A stretch of 37,694 nucleotides of DNA from Magnetococcales bacterium (GTDB lineage Bacteria > Pseudomonadota > Magnetococcia > Magnetococcales > JADGAQ01). The stretch lies in contig JADGAQ010000015.1 in NCBI GenBank assembly GCA_015231925.1, positions 1 to 37,694 on the forward strand. The letters run 5' to 3'. The notes under the pieces were generated by a model. The model had not been told where the DNA came from, searched no databases, and worked only from the letters and a program-made list of their open reading frames with translations. This document shows positions 27,401 to 35,277 of this stretch, piece after piece (the stretch's first letter is position 1; every line of letters begins with the position of its first letter). The position numbers and the translations under genes were made by a program.

Positions 27401-27964
27401 ATGTTCTACAAGGATGAGAGGGTGGCCATCTTTATCGATGGCTCGAATTTGTACGCAGCCATTCGGGCGCTGGGTTTCGAGTTCGATTATCGCAAGCTGC
27501 TGGAATACTTCCGCAACCGCTGCCGACTGGTTAGGGCCTACTACTTCACCGCCCTGGGGGATGAGCAGGAGTATTCGCCGATCCGGCCCCTGGTGGACTG
27601 GCTGGCCTACAACGGCTATGCGGTGGTGACCAAGCCGATCAAGGAGTACTTCGACGTACACAGCGGTCACAAGCGGACCAAGGGCAACATGGATATCGAA
27701 ATCGCGGTTTCCATGTTGAGCATGGCGCCCCATTACGATCATGCCGTACTCTTTTCCGGGGATGGGGATTTCAGGAGCGTTGTCGAAGCGATCCAGAACC
27801 TGGGCAAACAGGCCACCGTGATCAGCTCCCTGAGGACCTCACCCCCGATGATCGCCGATGAACTGCGCCGTCAGGCGGACGAATTCATTGAATTGAATGA
27901 TTTGAAAGATGCCCTTACCCGGGACATGGATCGCTATCAGCAGGAAAATACCGGCAATCAGTAA
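27401..27964 (+). CDS. NYN-domain protein (LabA-like, PIN-fold)
   Basis: A 187-residue single NYN domain, related to PIN-fold RNases. Acidic residues expected to hold a divalent metal appear in VAIFIDGSNLYAAI (D13), KGNMDIEIAVSML and AVLFSGDGDFRSVV. The LabA/DUF88 class covers putative RNases; targets are unknown. I use the ATG at 27401, five bases after AAGGTGA, over the in-frame GTG at 27392. It lies 10 bases before fabD, so it is probably transcribed with the fatty-acid cluster, in the place where fabH or plsX would often be found. Confidence 0.88.
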   Translation: MFYKDERVAIFIDGSNLYAAIRALGFEFDYRKLLEYFRNRCRLVRAYYFTALGDEQEYSPIRPLVDWLAYNGYAVVTKPIKEYFDVHSGHKRTKGNMDIEIAVSMLSMAPHYDHAVLFSGDGDFRSVVEAIQNLGKQATVISSLRTSPPMIADELRRQADEFIELNDLKDALTRDMDRYQQENTGNQ

Positions 27965-27974
27965 GGTGTTGTCG

Positions 27975-28919
27975 ATGGGCGAACTCGCAGTGGTTTTTCC
28001 GGGACAGGGTTCCCAGTCGGTGGGTATGGGGCGCAGCCTCATGGCTCTGGGCGGGCCGGTGGCCCAAACCTTCGAGGAGGCGGACGCGATACTGGGCATG
28101 CCGCTCTCCCGTCACTTGTTGGAGGGGCCGGAGGAGTTTCTCACCCGAACGGAGAATACCCAGCCGGCCCTCTTGACCACGGGTGTGGCGGCGTGGCGCA
28201 TGCTGCAGCGGGAGAGGGCGGTCCAGGTCTCCTGTACCGCCGGCCACTCCCTGGGGGAGTATGCCGCTCTGGTGGCGGCGGAAGTCCTCTCCTTCGCCGA
28301 TGCTCTGCGCCTGGTCCGCCTGCGGGGGCTTGCCATGCGGGATGCGGTGCCTTCGGGGATCGGCGCCATGGCGGCCATGCTCAATATGGCCGAAGAGGAT
28401 GTGGTCGCCGTCTGTGAAGAGGCCTCCCGGGAGACCGGGCAGGTCTGCGTCGCGGCCAATTTCAACTCCCCGGTGCAAATTGTCATTTCGGGCCATCGCC
28501 AAGCCGTTGAAAAGGCGGTTGAGCTGGCCAAGGGCAAAGGGGCCAAACGCTGCATCATGCTGGCGGTTTCCGGACCGTTCCATTCCCCCCTGATGCAACC
28601 GGCGGCGGAGAAGATGGAGGCGGCCTTCGCGGAGGTGGTGTTTCGCGATCCGGTCATCCCCGTGGTCTGCAACGTCACCGCCTCGGCCGTCACCTCCGCC
28701 ACGGAGCTGCGGGCGCGTCTGGTGCAACAGATCACCCATGCGGTACAATGGCAGAAGTCCATGCAGTATATGGTGTCTCTCGGGGTGGACCGGGTGGTGG
28801 AACTGGGTACCGGCAAAGTGCTTTCCGGGTTGATGAAACGGATCGATGGACAGGTGGCGAGCGTATCGGTGCAGGGGCCCGAGGAGCTGGCGGCCTTCGA
28901 CGCCCTGGGCAACGTCTGA
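27975..28919 (+). CDS. fabD: Malonyl-CoA:ACP transacylase
   Basis: FabD moves malonyl from CoA to acyl carrier protein, supplying the extender unit of fatty-acid synthesis. The 314-residue product shows VVFPGQGSQSVGMG at the start, the nucleophile motif GHSLGEYAALVAA (S92), and SGPFHSPLM with the catalytic histidine. ATG at 27975 follows AAGGTG; the frame continues upstream over the NYN gene but that part has no family similarity. fabG follows after 21 bases. Confidence 0.96.
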   Translation: MGELAVVFPGQGSQSVGMGRSLMALGGPVAQTFEEADAILGMPLSRHLLEGPEEFLTRTENTQPALLTTGVAAWRMLQRERAVQVSCTAGHSLGEYAALVAAEVLSFADALRLVRLRGLAMRDAVPSGIGAMAAMLNMAEEDVVAVCEEASRETGQVCVAANFNSPVQIVISGHRQAVEKAVELAKGKGAKRCIMLAVSGPFHSPLMQPAAEKMEAAFAEVVFRDPVIPVVCNVTASAVTSATELRARLVQQITHAVQWQKSMQYMVSLGVDRVVELGTGKVLSGLMKRIDGQVASVSVQGPEELAAFDALGNV

Positions 28920-28940
28920 AACGAAAACGAGGATAGCGCA

Positions 28941-29690
28941 ATGACGATCATGTCTGGCCGTGTGGCCATGGTAACGGGATCCACCAGCGGGATCGGACGG
29001 GTCATCGCTCTGGAGCTGGCCCGCCTCGGCGCCGTTCCCGTGGTGGTCAGCATCGAAGGGGCCAAGATTCCCGAAACCCTGGAGGAGCTGCGCGCCGTGG
29101 CGCCCGCCGCCGAGGGATTCGAGGCCGACGTCTCCTCCCAGGCGAGTGTGGAAGCGGCCATGGATCAAACCTTGGCCAAATTCGGCAGACTCGATATCCT
29201 GGTGAACAATGCGGGCATCACCCGCGACAACCTGGTCATGCGCATGAAGGATGCCGAGTGGGACCAGGTTCTGGCCATCAACCTGACCAGCGTCTTCTAC
29301 ATGACCCGGCTGGCTCTGAAACCGATGCTGAAGGCCCGTTACGGGCGCATCGTCAACATCGCTTCGGTCGTGGGCCTGACGGGTAATCCGGGGCAGGCCA
29401 ACTATTCCGCTTCGAAAGCCGGGGTCATGGGGCTTACCAAGAGTACCGCCCGTGAAGTGGCCTCCCGGGGCATCACGGCAAACTGCGTGGCTCCGGGATT
29501 CATTGCCACGGCAATGACTCATCGCTTGAATCCCAAAGCACAGGAGGCTATCCTCTCGCAGATTCCCATGGGGGAGATGGGTTCTCCTCAGGATGTGGCC
29601 AATGCGGTGGCTTTTCTGGCTTCCGAAGAGGCCCGTTACATCACCGGCGAGACCCTGAATGTCAATGGGGGCATGTACATGGGATTTTGA
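28941..29690 (+). CDS. fabG: 3-oxoacyl-[acyl-carrier-protein] reductase
   Basis: FabG reduces 3-oxoacyl-ACP to 3-hydroxyacyl-ACP with NADPH. The 249-residue short-chain dehydrogenase has the cofactor motif TGSTSGIG (12-19), NNAG (89-92), and the catalytic S142, Y155 and K159 in ASVVGLTGNPGQANYSASKA. The C-terminus VNGGMYMGF is typical. ATG at 28941 follows GAGGA at good spacing. Its place between fabD and acpP marks it as the housekeeping FabG rather than another dehydrogenase. Confidence 0.96.
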   Translation: MTIMSGRVAMVTGSTSGIGRVIALELARLGAVPVVVSIEGAKIPETLEELRAVAPAAEGFEADVSSQASVEAAMDQTLAKFGRLDILVNNAGITRDNLVMRMKDAEWDQVLAINLTSVFYMTRLALKPMLKARYGRIVNIASVVGLTGNPGQANYSASKAGVMGLTKSTAREVASRGITANCVAPGFIATAMTHRLNPKAQEAILSQIPMGEMGSPQDVANAVAFLASEEARYITGETLNVNGGMYMGF

Positions 29691-29746
29691 TGTGTTCCCG
29701 AATGGGAATGAAGCACGTTGCAACCACCGAACAAGGATAACGAAAC

Positions 29747-29995
29747 ATGGCTGACAGTGTCATCGATAAGGTCAAGAAAATTGTGGTGGAAAAGCTGGGT
29801 GTCGATCCGGCCCAGGTGACGGACGACGCCAATTTTACCGAAGATCTGGGTGCCGATTCCCTGGACAACGTCGAGTTGGCCATGGCTTTCGAGGAAGAAT
29901 TTGGTTTTGATATTCCGGAAGAGGTGGTGGAAAAGATCGCCACCGTGCGCCAGGCGGTGGACTACATCGAAGCGCAAATGAAAAAGGGCGGTTGA
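29747..29995 (+). CDS. acpP: Acyl carrier protein
   Basis: An 82-residue acidic four-helix protein that carries growing acyl chains on phosphopantetheine. The attachment serine is S38 in [10 protein letters not shown]. Compared with the common DSLDTVELVMALE, this protein has Asn at the Thr position and reads [14 protein letters not shown], a mild variation in the recognition helix. ATG at 29747 follows AAGGA. It sits 56 bases after fabG and is followed by a 222-base gap with two palindromic structures before fabF. Confidence 0.97.
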   Translation: MADSVIDKVKKIVVEKLGVDPAQVTDDANFTEDLGADSLDNVELAMAFEEEFGFDIPEEVVEKIATVRQAVDYIEAQMKKGG

Positions 29996-30004
29996 TCCCG
30001 GGGC

Positions 30005-30138
30005 GTGTCGGCGTTTGCCCGATTTTGGATCCTGGCAAGGCGCAAGACGGTGAGGAAGCGGAGTGCAGATCCCCTGCATGAGCCTTCCGAGCCGGATTGC
30101 AGCGCCGTCAGGGGCCGAGAGCCGGTGAAGGCCGACAC
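30005..30138. repeat. Long imperfect palindrome between acpP and fabF
   Basis: Nested complementary segments span the gap. GTGTCGGC (30005-30012) pairs with GCCGACAC (30131-30138). CTGGCAAGGCGC (30032-30043) pairs imperfectly with GCGCCGTCAG (30102-30111). GGAAG (30054-30058) pairs with CTTCC (30084-30088), and GTGCAG (30063-30068) with CTGCAT (30074-30079) around a short loop. There is no open frame with support. It may be a copy of a dispersed palindromic repeat or a structured RNA in the acpP-fabF message. Confidence 0.6.
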
Positions 30139-30160
30139 CTCCTATCGCTCCATGGCAGTG

Positions 30161-30200
30161 AGACGGCAACCCCGGGAGACCGGGGTTGCCGTCTTGTAAT
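30161..30200 (+). terminator. 13-bp hairpin just before fabF
   Basis: AGACGGCAACCCC (30161-30173) pairs perfectly with 30182-30194 around an 8-base loop, followed by TTGTAAT. The stem is very stable but the T-tract is poor. It could partly end acpP transcripts, which would suit the high ACP demand, or protect the acpP 3' end. The fabF ATG is 23 bases past the stem. Confidence 0.55.
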
Positions 30201-30217
30201 CGAGAGGTCGAGACCCG

Positions 30218-31456
30218 ATGAAGCAACGAGTCGTCATCACCGGTGTGGGGCTGGTGACGCCCCTGGGAACCGGCACCCAGAAGACCTGGGAAGGTTTGGT
30301 CGCCGGTCGATCCGGTATTGGTCCCATCACCCGTTTCGATGCCACGGAATACTCCTGTCGCATCGCGGGGGAGTGTCGTGACTTCAACGTGGCGGACTGG
30401 GTCGTGGCCAAAGAAGTCAAGAAGATGGATCTCTTCATCCAGTTCGGAGTGGCCGCTGCCCACATGGCCTGGCTCGATTCAGGCCTGGAAGTGAGCGAAG
30501 AGCGCGCTCCCCGCATGGGTGTCCTGATCGGATCGGGTATCGGCGGGCTGGTGGCCATCCAGAACCAGGCCATGGCCATCAAGGAGAAGGGGCCACGCCG
30601 CATCTCGCCCTTCTTCATTCCCATGTCGCTGATCAACCTGATTTCGGGCCATGTGGCCATTCGCTACGGGCTGAAGGGACCCAACCACGCGGTGGTGACC
30701 GCCTGCGCCACGGGTACCCACGCCATCGGCGACGCCGCCCGCCTCATCGCCCGGGGTGAAGCCGATGTCATGCTGGCCGGCGGTGCGGAAGCCGCCATTT
30801 GCGAGTTGGGCATCGGCGGTTTTGCCGCCGCCAAGGCCCTTTCCACCCGCAACGAGGAGCCCGAAAAGGCCTCGCGTCCCTGGGATCGCAACCGGGACGG
30901 TTTCGTGGAATCCGAAGGGTCGGGCGTCGTCGTTCTGGAAAGCCTTGAATCGGCCACCCGGCGCGGTGCGCGCATCTACGCCGAGGTGCTGGGCTACGGC
31001 ATGTCCGGAGACGCCTATCACATCACCGCGCCCGAGCCAACCGGGGACGGTGCTTCCCGCTGCATGAGCGCCGCCCTGGCTGATGCCGGGGTCGCCCCCG
31101 AAGCGGTGGGTTACATCAACGCCCACGGCACCTCCACCCCACTCGGCGATGCCATCGAAGTGGATGCCATCAAACGGGTCTTCGGGCCGGACCATTCCGG
31201 CAAGCTGATGATCTCCTCCACCAAATCGATGGTCGGGCACCTGTTGGGCGCGGCAGGGGGAGTCGAAGCCATCTTCACGGCCTTGACCCTCTACCACGGC
31301 ATCGTTCTGCCGACCATCAACCTGGATGATCCGGAAGACTTCGGCCTCGATTTCGTGCCGCATACGGCGCGTCAGGCAACCGTGGACGTGGCCCTTTCCA
31401 ACTCCTTCGGGTTCGGGGGCACCAACGCTTCCCTGGTGCTGAAACGCTTCCGTTGA
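30218..31456 (+). CDS. fabF: 3-oxoacyl-[acyl-carrier-protein] synthase II
   Basis: FabF condenses malonyl-ACP with acyl-ACP in chain elongation. The 412-residue product carries the Cys-His-His triad: C163 in VVTACATGTH, H303 in YINAHGTSTPLGD and H341 in GHLLGAAGG, with K336 nearby. The C-terminus SNSFGFGGTNASLVL is typical. ATG at 30218 follows GAGAGG. The stop overlaps the mltG start (TTGA). Length and sequence match FabF better than FabB. Confidence 0.96.
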   Translation: MKQRVVITGVGLVTPLGTGTQKTWEGLVAGRSGIGPITRFDATEYSCRIAGECRDFNVADWVVAKEVKKMDLFIQFGVAAAHMAWLDSGLEVSEERAPRMGVLIGSGIGGLVAIQNQAMAIKEKGPRRISPFFIPMSLINLISGHVAIRYGLKGPNHAVVTACATGTHAIGDAARLIARGEADVMLAGGAEAAICELGIGGFAAAKALSTRNEEPEKASRPWDRNRDGFVESEGSGVVVLESLESATRRGARIYAEVLGYGMSGDAYHITAPEPTGDGASRCMSAALADAGVAPEAVGYINAHGTSTPLGDAIEVDAIKRVFGPDHSGKLMISSTKSMVGHLLGAAGGVEAIFTALTLYHGIVLPTINLDDPEDFGLDFVPHTARQATVDVALSNSFGFGGTNASLVLKRFR

Positions 31457-32478
31457 ACAGACGCCTGCTCCTTTCCCTGGCGGCAGCCACGGGTTTCGGA
31501 CTCCTCAGCCTTGGTGGATGGGGGTGGTGGAGCTATCAGCAATTTTTGGAACGGCCAATACCGCAAGCCATCTCCCTGACGGTCGCCAACGGCTGGTCTT
31601 TCAACCGTGTCGCCACGGAACTGGAGGAGGTGGGGGCCATCACCTCCTCCGAGTGGCTTTTCCTGCTCAACCGGCTGGAGCCGGGGGGATTCCTGCAGGC
31701 GGGTGAATATCTCTTTCCGGCCCGTTCCACCCCGCGCACCATTCTGAACCAGTTGCGCAAGGGCGAGGTGGTACACCATCGTTTCACCATTCCGGAGGGT
31801 TGGACGGTTCCGGAAGTGGCCCGGCTGCTGCAACAAACCGCCTGGCCGGAAGCGGTCGAGCTGTTGCGGGATCCCACTCTCCCCGCCCGGCTGGAACTGA
31901 CCGAAAACCATTTGGAAGGCTGGCTCTTTCCGGCAACCTACGATTACCGCAAGGGGGAAGGGCTCTTGTCCATTTTGAAGCAAATGGTTCACCTGTCCCG
32001 ACGCAATCTGGAGGAGGTTTGGTCCAAACGTCCGTCCAGCCATGCCCTGACCCCCTATCAAACCCTGATTTTGGCTTCCATCGTCGAGAAAGAGACCGGG
32101 CAGGATGCGGAACGTCCCGCCATTGCCGGGGTGTTTTACAACCGGCTGTCGCGTCACATGCGCCTGCAGAGTGATCCCACGGTGATCTACGGCGTCTCCG
32201 GGTTCGATGGCAATCTGACCCGTCTGCATCTGCGCACCGACACCCCTTATAACACCTACACCCGTGAAGGGTTGCCGCCCACCCCCATTTGTAATCCGGG
32301 ACGCGAGGCGCTGGAAGCGGTGGTGCATCCTCTGCCGTCGACCCATCTCTATTTCGTGGCCAAAGGGGACGGCAGTCACATCTTCGCCTCCTCCCTGCCC
32401 GAGCATCAGGGCAACGTGCAACACTATCAGAAGGCTGCCCCGACGTCCCGGACGCCATCCACCGCGGCGAATCGATAG
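31453..32478 (+). CDS. mltG: Endolytic murein transglycosylase MltG
   Basis: A 341-residue YceG-family protein. MltG cuts nascent glycan strands inside the inner membrane's periplasmic face and sets glycan length. It has one N-terminal membrane segment (about 5-28), a LysM-like region (SLTVANGWSFNRVATELEE) and the catalytic segment LASIVEKETG with E212, plus FYNRLSRHMRLQSDPTVIYG and YNTYTREGLPPTPICNPG. The start is a TTG overlapping the fabF stop, implying translational coupling. In many genomes pabC lies between fabF and mltG; it is absent here. tmk follows directly. Confidence 0.95.
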   Translation: MNRRLLLSLAAATGFGLLSLGGWGWWSYQQFLERPIPQAISLTVANGWSFNRVATELEEVGAITSSEWLFLLNRLEPGGFLQAGEYLFPARSTPRTILNQLRKGEVVHHRFTIPEGWTVPEVARLLQQTAWPEAVELLRDPTLPARLELTENHLEGWLFPATYDYRKGEGLLSILKQMVHLSRRNLEEVWSKRPSSHALTPYQTLILASIVEKETGQDAERPAIAGVFYNRLSRHMRLQSDPTVIYGVSGFDGNLTRLHLRTDTPYNTYTREGLPPTPICNPGREALEAVVHPLPSTHLYFVAKGDGSHIFASSLPEHQGNVQHYQKAAPTSRTPSTAANR

Positions 32479-32487
32479 GTGGTTGCC

Positions 32488-33126
32488 ATGCCGGGGCGGT
32501 TCATCACCTTCGAAGGTGGCGAGGGCGGCGGAAAGAGCAGCCAATTGTTGCGTCTGGCCAAACGGTTGCGGGAGCGGGGCATCGGGATCCTCTGCAGTCG
32601 GGAACCGGGTGGCACGGAACTGGCGGAAGAGATTCGCAAGCTGCTGGTGCGCCGTAGCGGCGCGGACTCTCTGGCCGCCGAAACCGAGTGGCTGCTGGTG
32701 ACGGCGGCCCGTTTCGAACATGTGCGCCGGGTGATCCGGCCTGCTCTGCAGGAAGGATCCTGGGTGCTGTGCGACCGCTTTTTCGACTCGACCCTGGCCT
32801 ATCAGGGTTTCGGGCGGGGGCTGAATACGGAGATGTTGCAGCGGTTGCAGACCATGCTCTTTCCCGATCTCCGGCCCGACCTGACCCTGCTTCTCGATGT
32901 GAGCCCGGAGGTGGGACTGGCCCGCAGCCGGGGTGGGGAAAAGGGGGAAGACCGGTTCGAGACGGAATCGCTGCTGTTTCACCAAAGGGTGCGTCAGGGC
33001 TTTTTGACCCTGGCGGCGGAAGAATCCCGGCGCATTCGGGTCATCGACGCCGCCCTTTCGGAAGAGCAGGTGTCCACGGCCATTTGGCAACAGGTGACGG
33101 ATGTCTTCCTTTCCGACCTTTCATGA
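32488..33126 (+). CDS. tmk: Thymidylate kinase
   Basis: Tmk phosphorylates dTMP to dTDP for DNA synthesis. The 212-residue product has the P-loop FEGGEGGGKSSQ (8-19), SREPGGTELAE, the DR(Y/F)-type motif LCDRFFDSTLAYQG and LLLDVSPEVGLARS; the lid region RGGEKGEDRFE is also typical. I use the ATG at 32488, five bases after AGGTGG, rather than the GTG at 32479. It overlaps holB by 26 bases, the common mltG-tmk-holB order. Confidence 0.95.
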   Translation: MPGRFITFEGGEGGGKSSQLLRLAKRLRERGIGILCSREPGGTELAEEIRKLLVRRSGADSLAAETEWLLVTAARFEHVRRVIRPALQEGSWVLCDRFFDSTLAYQGFGRGLNTEMLQRLQTMLFPDLRPDLTLLLDVSPEVGLARSRGGEKGEDRFETESLLFHQRVRQGFLTLAAEESRRIRVIDAALSEEQVSTAIWQQVTDVFLSDLS

Positions 33127-34069
33127 CCATGTCGGGCATGCGTCGCAGGTGGCCGGCTTGCATCAGCAGTTGGCCCGTGGGCAGCTTGGCCATGCCTATC
33201 TCTTCACCGGACCGGCAGGTGTCGGCAAGAAGCATCTGGCCCTGGCCCTGGCCGGCGCGGTGTTTTGTCCCCGGCCCGCTCCGGATGGAGGGGCCTGCGG
33301 GGCGTGCAAATCGTGTCGCCAACTCGCTTCCGGCAACCATCCCGATCTGCTGCACCTGCAGGTGGAGGAGGGGCGCACCCGCATCAGTATCGATCAGGTG
33401 CGGGATCTGATCGCTTTTCTGCAGTTGACCCCCACGGAGTCCCGCCGCAAAATCGGTCTGATCGACGAAGTCACCCTGATGAACGAACAGTCGGCCAATG
33501 CCCTGTTGCGTACCCTGGAGGAGCCTCCCGGAGAGGCGCTGCTCTTTCTGGTGACGGAACGTCCGGGGATCCTGTTGCCCACCATTCGTTCCCGCTGCCA
33601 GATTTTGCATCTGGCCCCGCTCTCGGCGGCGGAGATGGAAGCCTTCGTGGCAGGAGCGGTGGATGAGGCGCAACAGGTAACCGCCCGGAGTTTTCTGGCA
33701 CTGGCGGAGGGGGCTCCCGGTCGTCTGCGACAATGGCTGGAGGGCGATATGGCCGAGCTTTGGGCACGCTGGAACCAGGATCTCGATACGGTGGATGCCG
33801 GCAACATCGGTGACTTGTGTCTGCGCGCCGAATTCTGGAGCCAGCCCGAGCGATTTTCCCGAACCGGCGAGTTTTTGCGCATGTGGTTGAGAAAGCGTAT
33901 TCATGCGTTGCTCGGAAAAACCTGTTATGCTGATACGGTCCGAATCTGGTTGCAGGGGGCTTTTTGGAGTTTGCAGCTCTGGCAACGCAGCAGTGTTTTC
34001 AATCTCAATCGAAACCTGGTGATGGAATGCCTTTTCATCCATCTGGCGCGGATCAAAAACCATGAATGA
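33101..34069 (+). CDS. holB: DNA polymerase III subunit delta'
   Basis: Delta' is a stator subunit of the clamp-loader complex. The 322-residue AAA+ protein has a Walker A-like GPAGVGKK (37-44), the zinc-binding cysteines C56, C66, C69 and C72, NEQSANALLRTLEEPPG and TIRSRCQ (SRC motif). It starts at the ATG at 33101 inside tmk, preceded by CAGGTGACGG. Its end overlaps ricT by eight bases. The C-terminal third is weakly conserved, as usual. Confidence 0.93.
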   Translation: MSSFPTFHDHVGHASQVAGLHQQLARGQLGHAYLFTGPAGVGKKHLALALAGAVFCPRPAPDGGACGACKSCRQLASGNHPDLLHLQVEEGRTRISIDQVRDLIAFLQLTPTESRRKIGLIDEVTLMNEQSANALLRTLEEPPGEALLFLVTERPGILLPTIRSRCQILHLAPLSAAEMEAFVAGAVDEAQQVTARSFLALAEGAPGRLRQWLEGDMAELWARWNQDLDTVDAGNIGDLCLRAEFWSQPERFSRTGEFLRMWLRKRIHALLGKTCYADTVRIWLQGAFWSLQLWQRSSVFNLNRNLVMECLFIHLARIKNHE

Positions 34070-35267
34070 GACACCCGAAAGGGAAGAGGTTGCCGCGCCG
34101 CCGGTCGGTTTCCCGGAGAGTGGCGAGACGCGAAACAAGCGGCTGATCGGTTTGCGTATCCACGACTCCTGCATGGTTTTCCGCCTGGCCGTCAACGATC
34201 CTCGCATTGTCCAGGGGGACCAGTTGCTGGTGGAAACCCGCAGAGGTGAGACCGTCGGGCATGTCATGTATGTTGCCGAGGGTCTTTCGGCGCAGGAGGC
34301 GGCGGAGCGCCTCCATCCGGGATGCGTGGTGCGCATCGTGCGCCGCCTGACCCGCAGGGACCGGGAGGCGCAGAACGGGGGTGGGGAGAAGGAACGACAG
34401 GCCAAACAGATCTGCCGGGAAGCCATTCGCGAACTCGGGCTGGAGATGCGGTTGGCCCGTGTCACCTACTTTTCCGCCGGCAACAAGGCCATTTTCTACT
34501 TCACCGCCGAGAACCGGGTCGATTTCCGGGAGTTGGTCAAGCGCATCGTGGCGGAGATGCACATTCGGGTGGAGATGCGCCAGATCGGGGTGCGGGACGA
34601 AAGCCGTCTGCTGGGGGGCATCGGGATGTGCGGACAGGTACTCTGTTGCAATGCCCATCTGCAATCGTTTCACACCGTTTCGGTGCGCATGGCCAAGAAC
34701 CAGGAGATGGCCCTCAATCCTGACGCCATTTCGGGTCTGTGCGGGCGTCTGATGTGTTGCCTGGCGTATGAAAACGACGCTTACAATCAGTTGCGCAAGG
34801 AGCTTCCGCCCCCCGGTTCCCGGTTCAGCACCGAGGATGGTCGCGAAGGGGTGATCAAGTCGGTCAATCCGGTGCGCAAGAGTGCCGACGTGGTCTGTTC
34901 CACGGGAGAGAAGGCCACCCTTGCCCTGTCCGAAATGACCATACTGGATGGTGCGGCGCCCGTTGTGGTGAATGGGGTTGCTGAGGGAGAGGGGGGCGAT
35001 CCGAAGCCTGTGGCGGCGCTCCCTCCCCGGGGAGGTCGGGCCCCCGCCGCCGGACACCCCCCTTCTCCCCGCCGGGAACGCCCCGGCGGAGAACGCAAGA
35101 GAGCGGAGACGCCTCCCCGAGTTGCGGCTCCGCCACCACCCGCTGCCGAAAAGGCAGCCCAACCGCAACCAGCGGAAGGGGAAGCTCCGGCGGCGCGCAA
35201 GCGCCGTCGCCGCCGTCGTCGCAGTGGCGACGGAAACACGCCCCCGACCGAAGGACAACCAACCTGA
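34062..35267 (+). CDS. ricT: PSP1-domain protein, RicT/YaaT family
   Basis: A 401-residue protein whose central PSP1 domain (about 28-245) has the family's paired cysteine clusters MCGQVLCC (C190, C195, C196) and LCGRLMCC (C227, C232, C233), plus YFSAGNKAIFYFTAE. In Bacillus, RicT works with RicA and RicF in an iron-sulfur complex that helps RNase Y process mRNA; the role in Proteobacteria is not settled. After about residue 300 the chain becomes a long Pro/Ala/Arg-rich tail ending in KRRRRRRRSG, which may bind RNA and is not part of the PSP1 core. It overlaps holB by eight bases. In many alphaproteobacteria metG stands between this gene and tatD; here tatD follows after 10 bases. Confidence 0.9.
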   Translation: MNETPEREEVAAPPVGFPESGETRNKRLIGLRIHDSCMVFRLAVNDPRIVQGDQLLVETRRGETVGHVMYVAEGLSAQEAAERLHPGCVVRIVRRLTRRDREAQNGGGEKERQAKQICREAIRELGLEMRLARVTYFSAGNKAIFYFTAENRVDFRELVKRIVAEMHIRVEMRQIGVRDESRLLGGIGMCGQVLCCNAHLQSFHTVSVRMAKNQEMALNPDAISGLCGRLMCCLAYENDAYNQLRKELPPPGSRFSTEDGREGVIKSVNPVRKSADVVCSTGEKATLALSEMTILDGAAPVVVNGVAEGEGGDPKPVAALPPRGGRAPAAGHPPSPRRERPGGERKRAETPPRVAAPPPPAAEKAAQPQPAEGEAPAARKRRRRRRRSGDGNTPPTEGQPT

Positions 35268-35277
35268 CGGTGATGGC

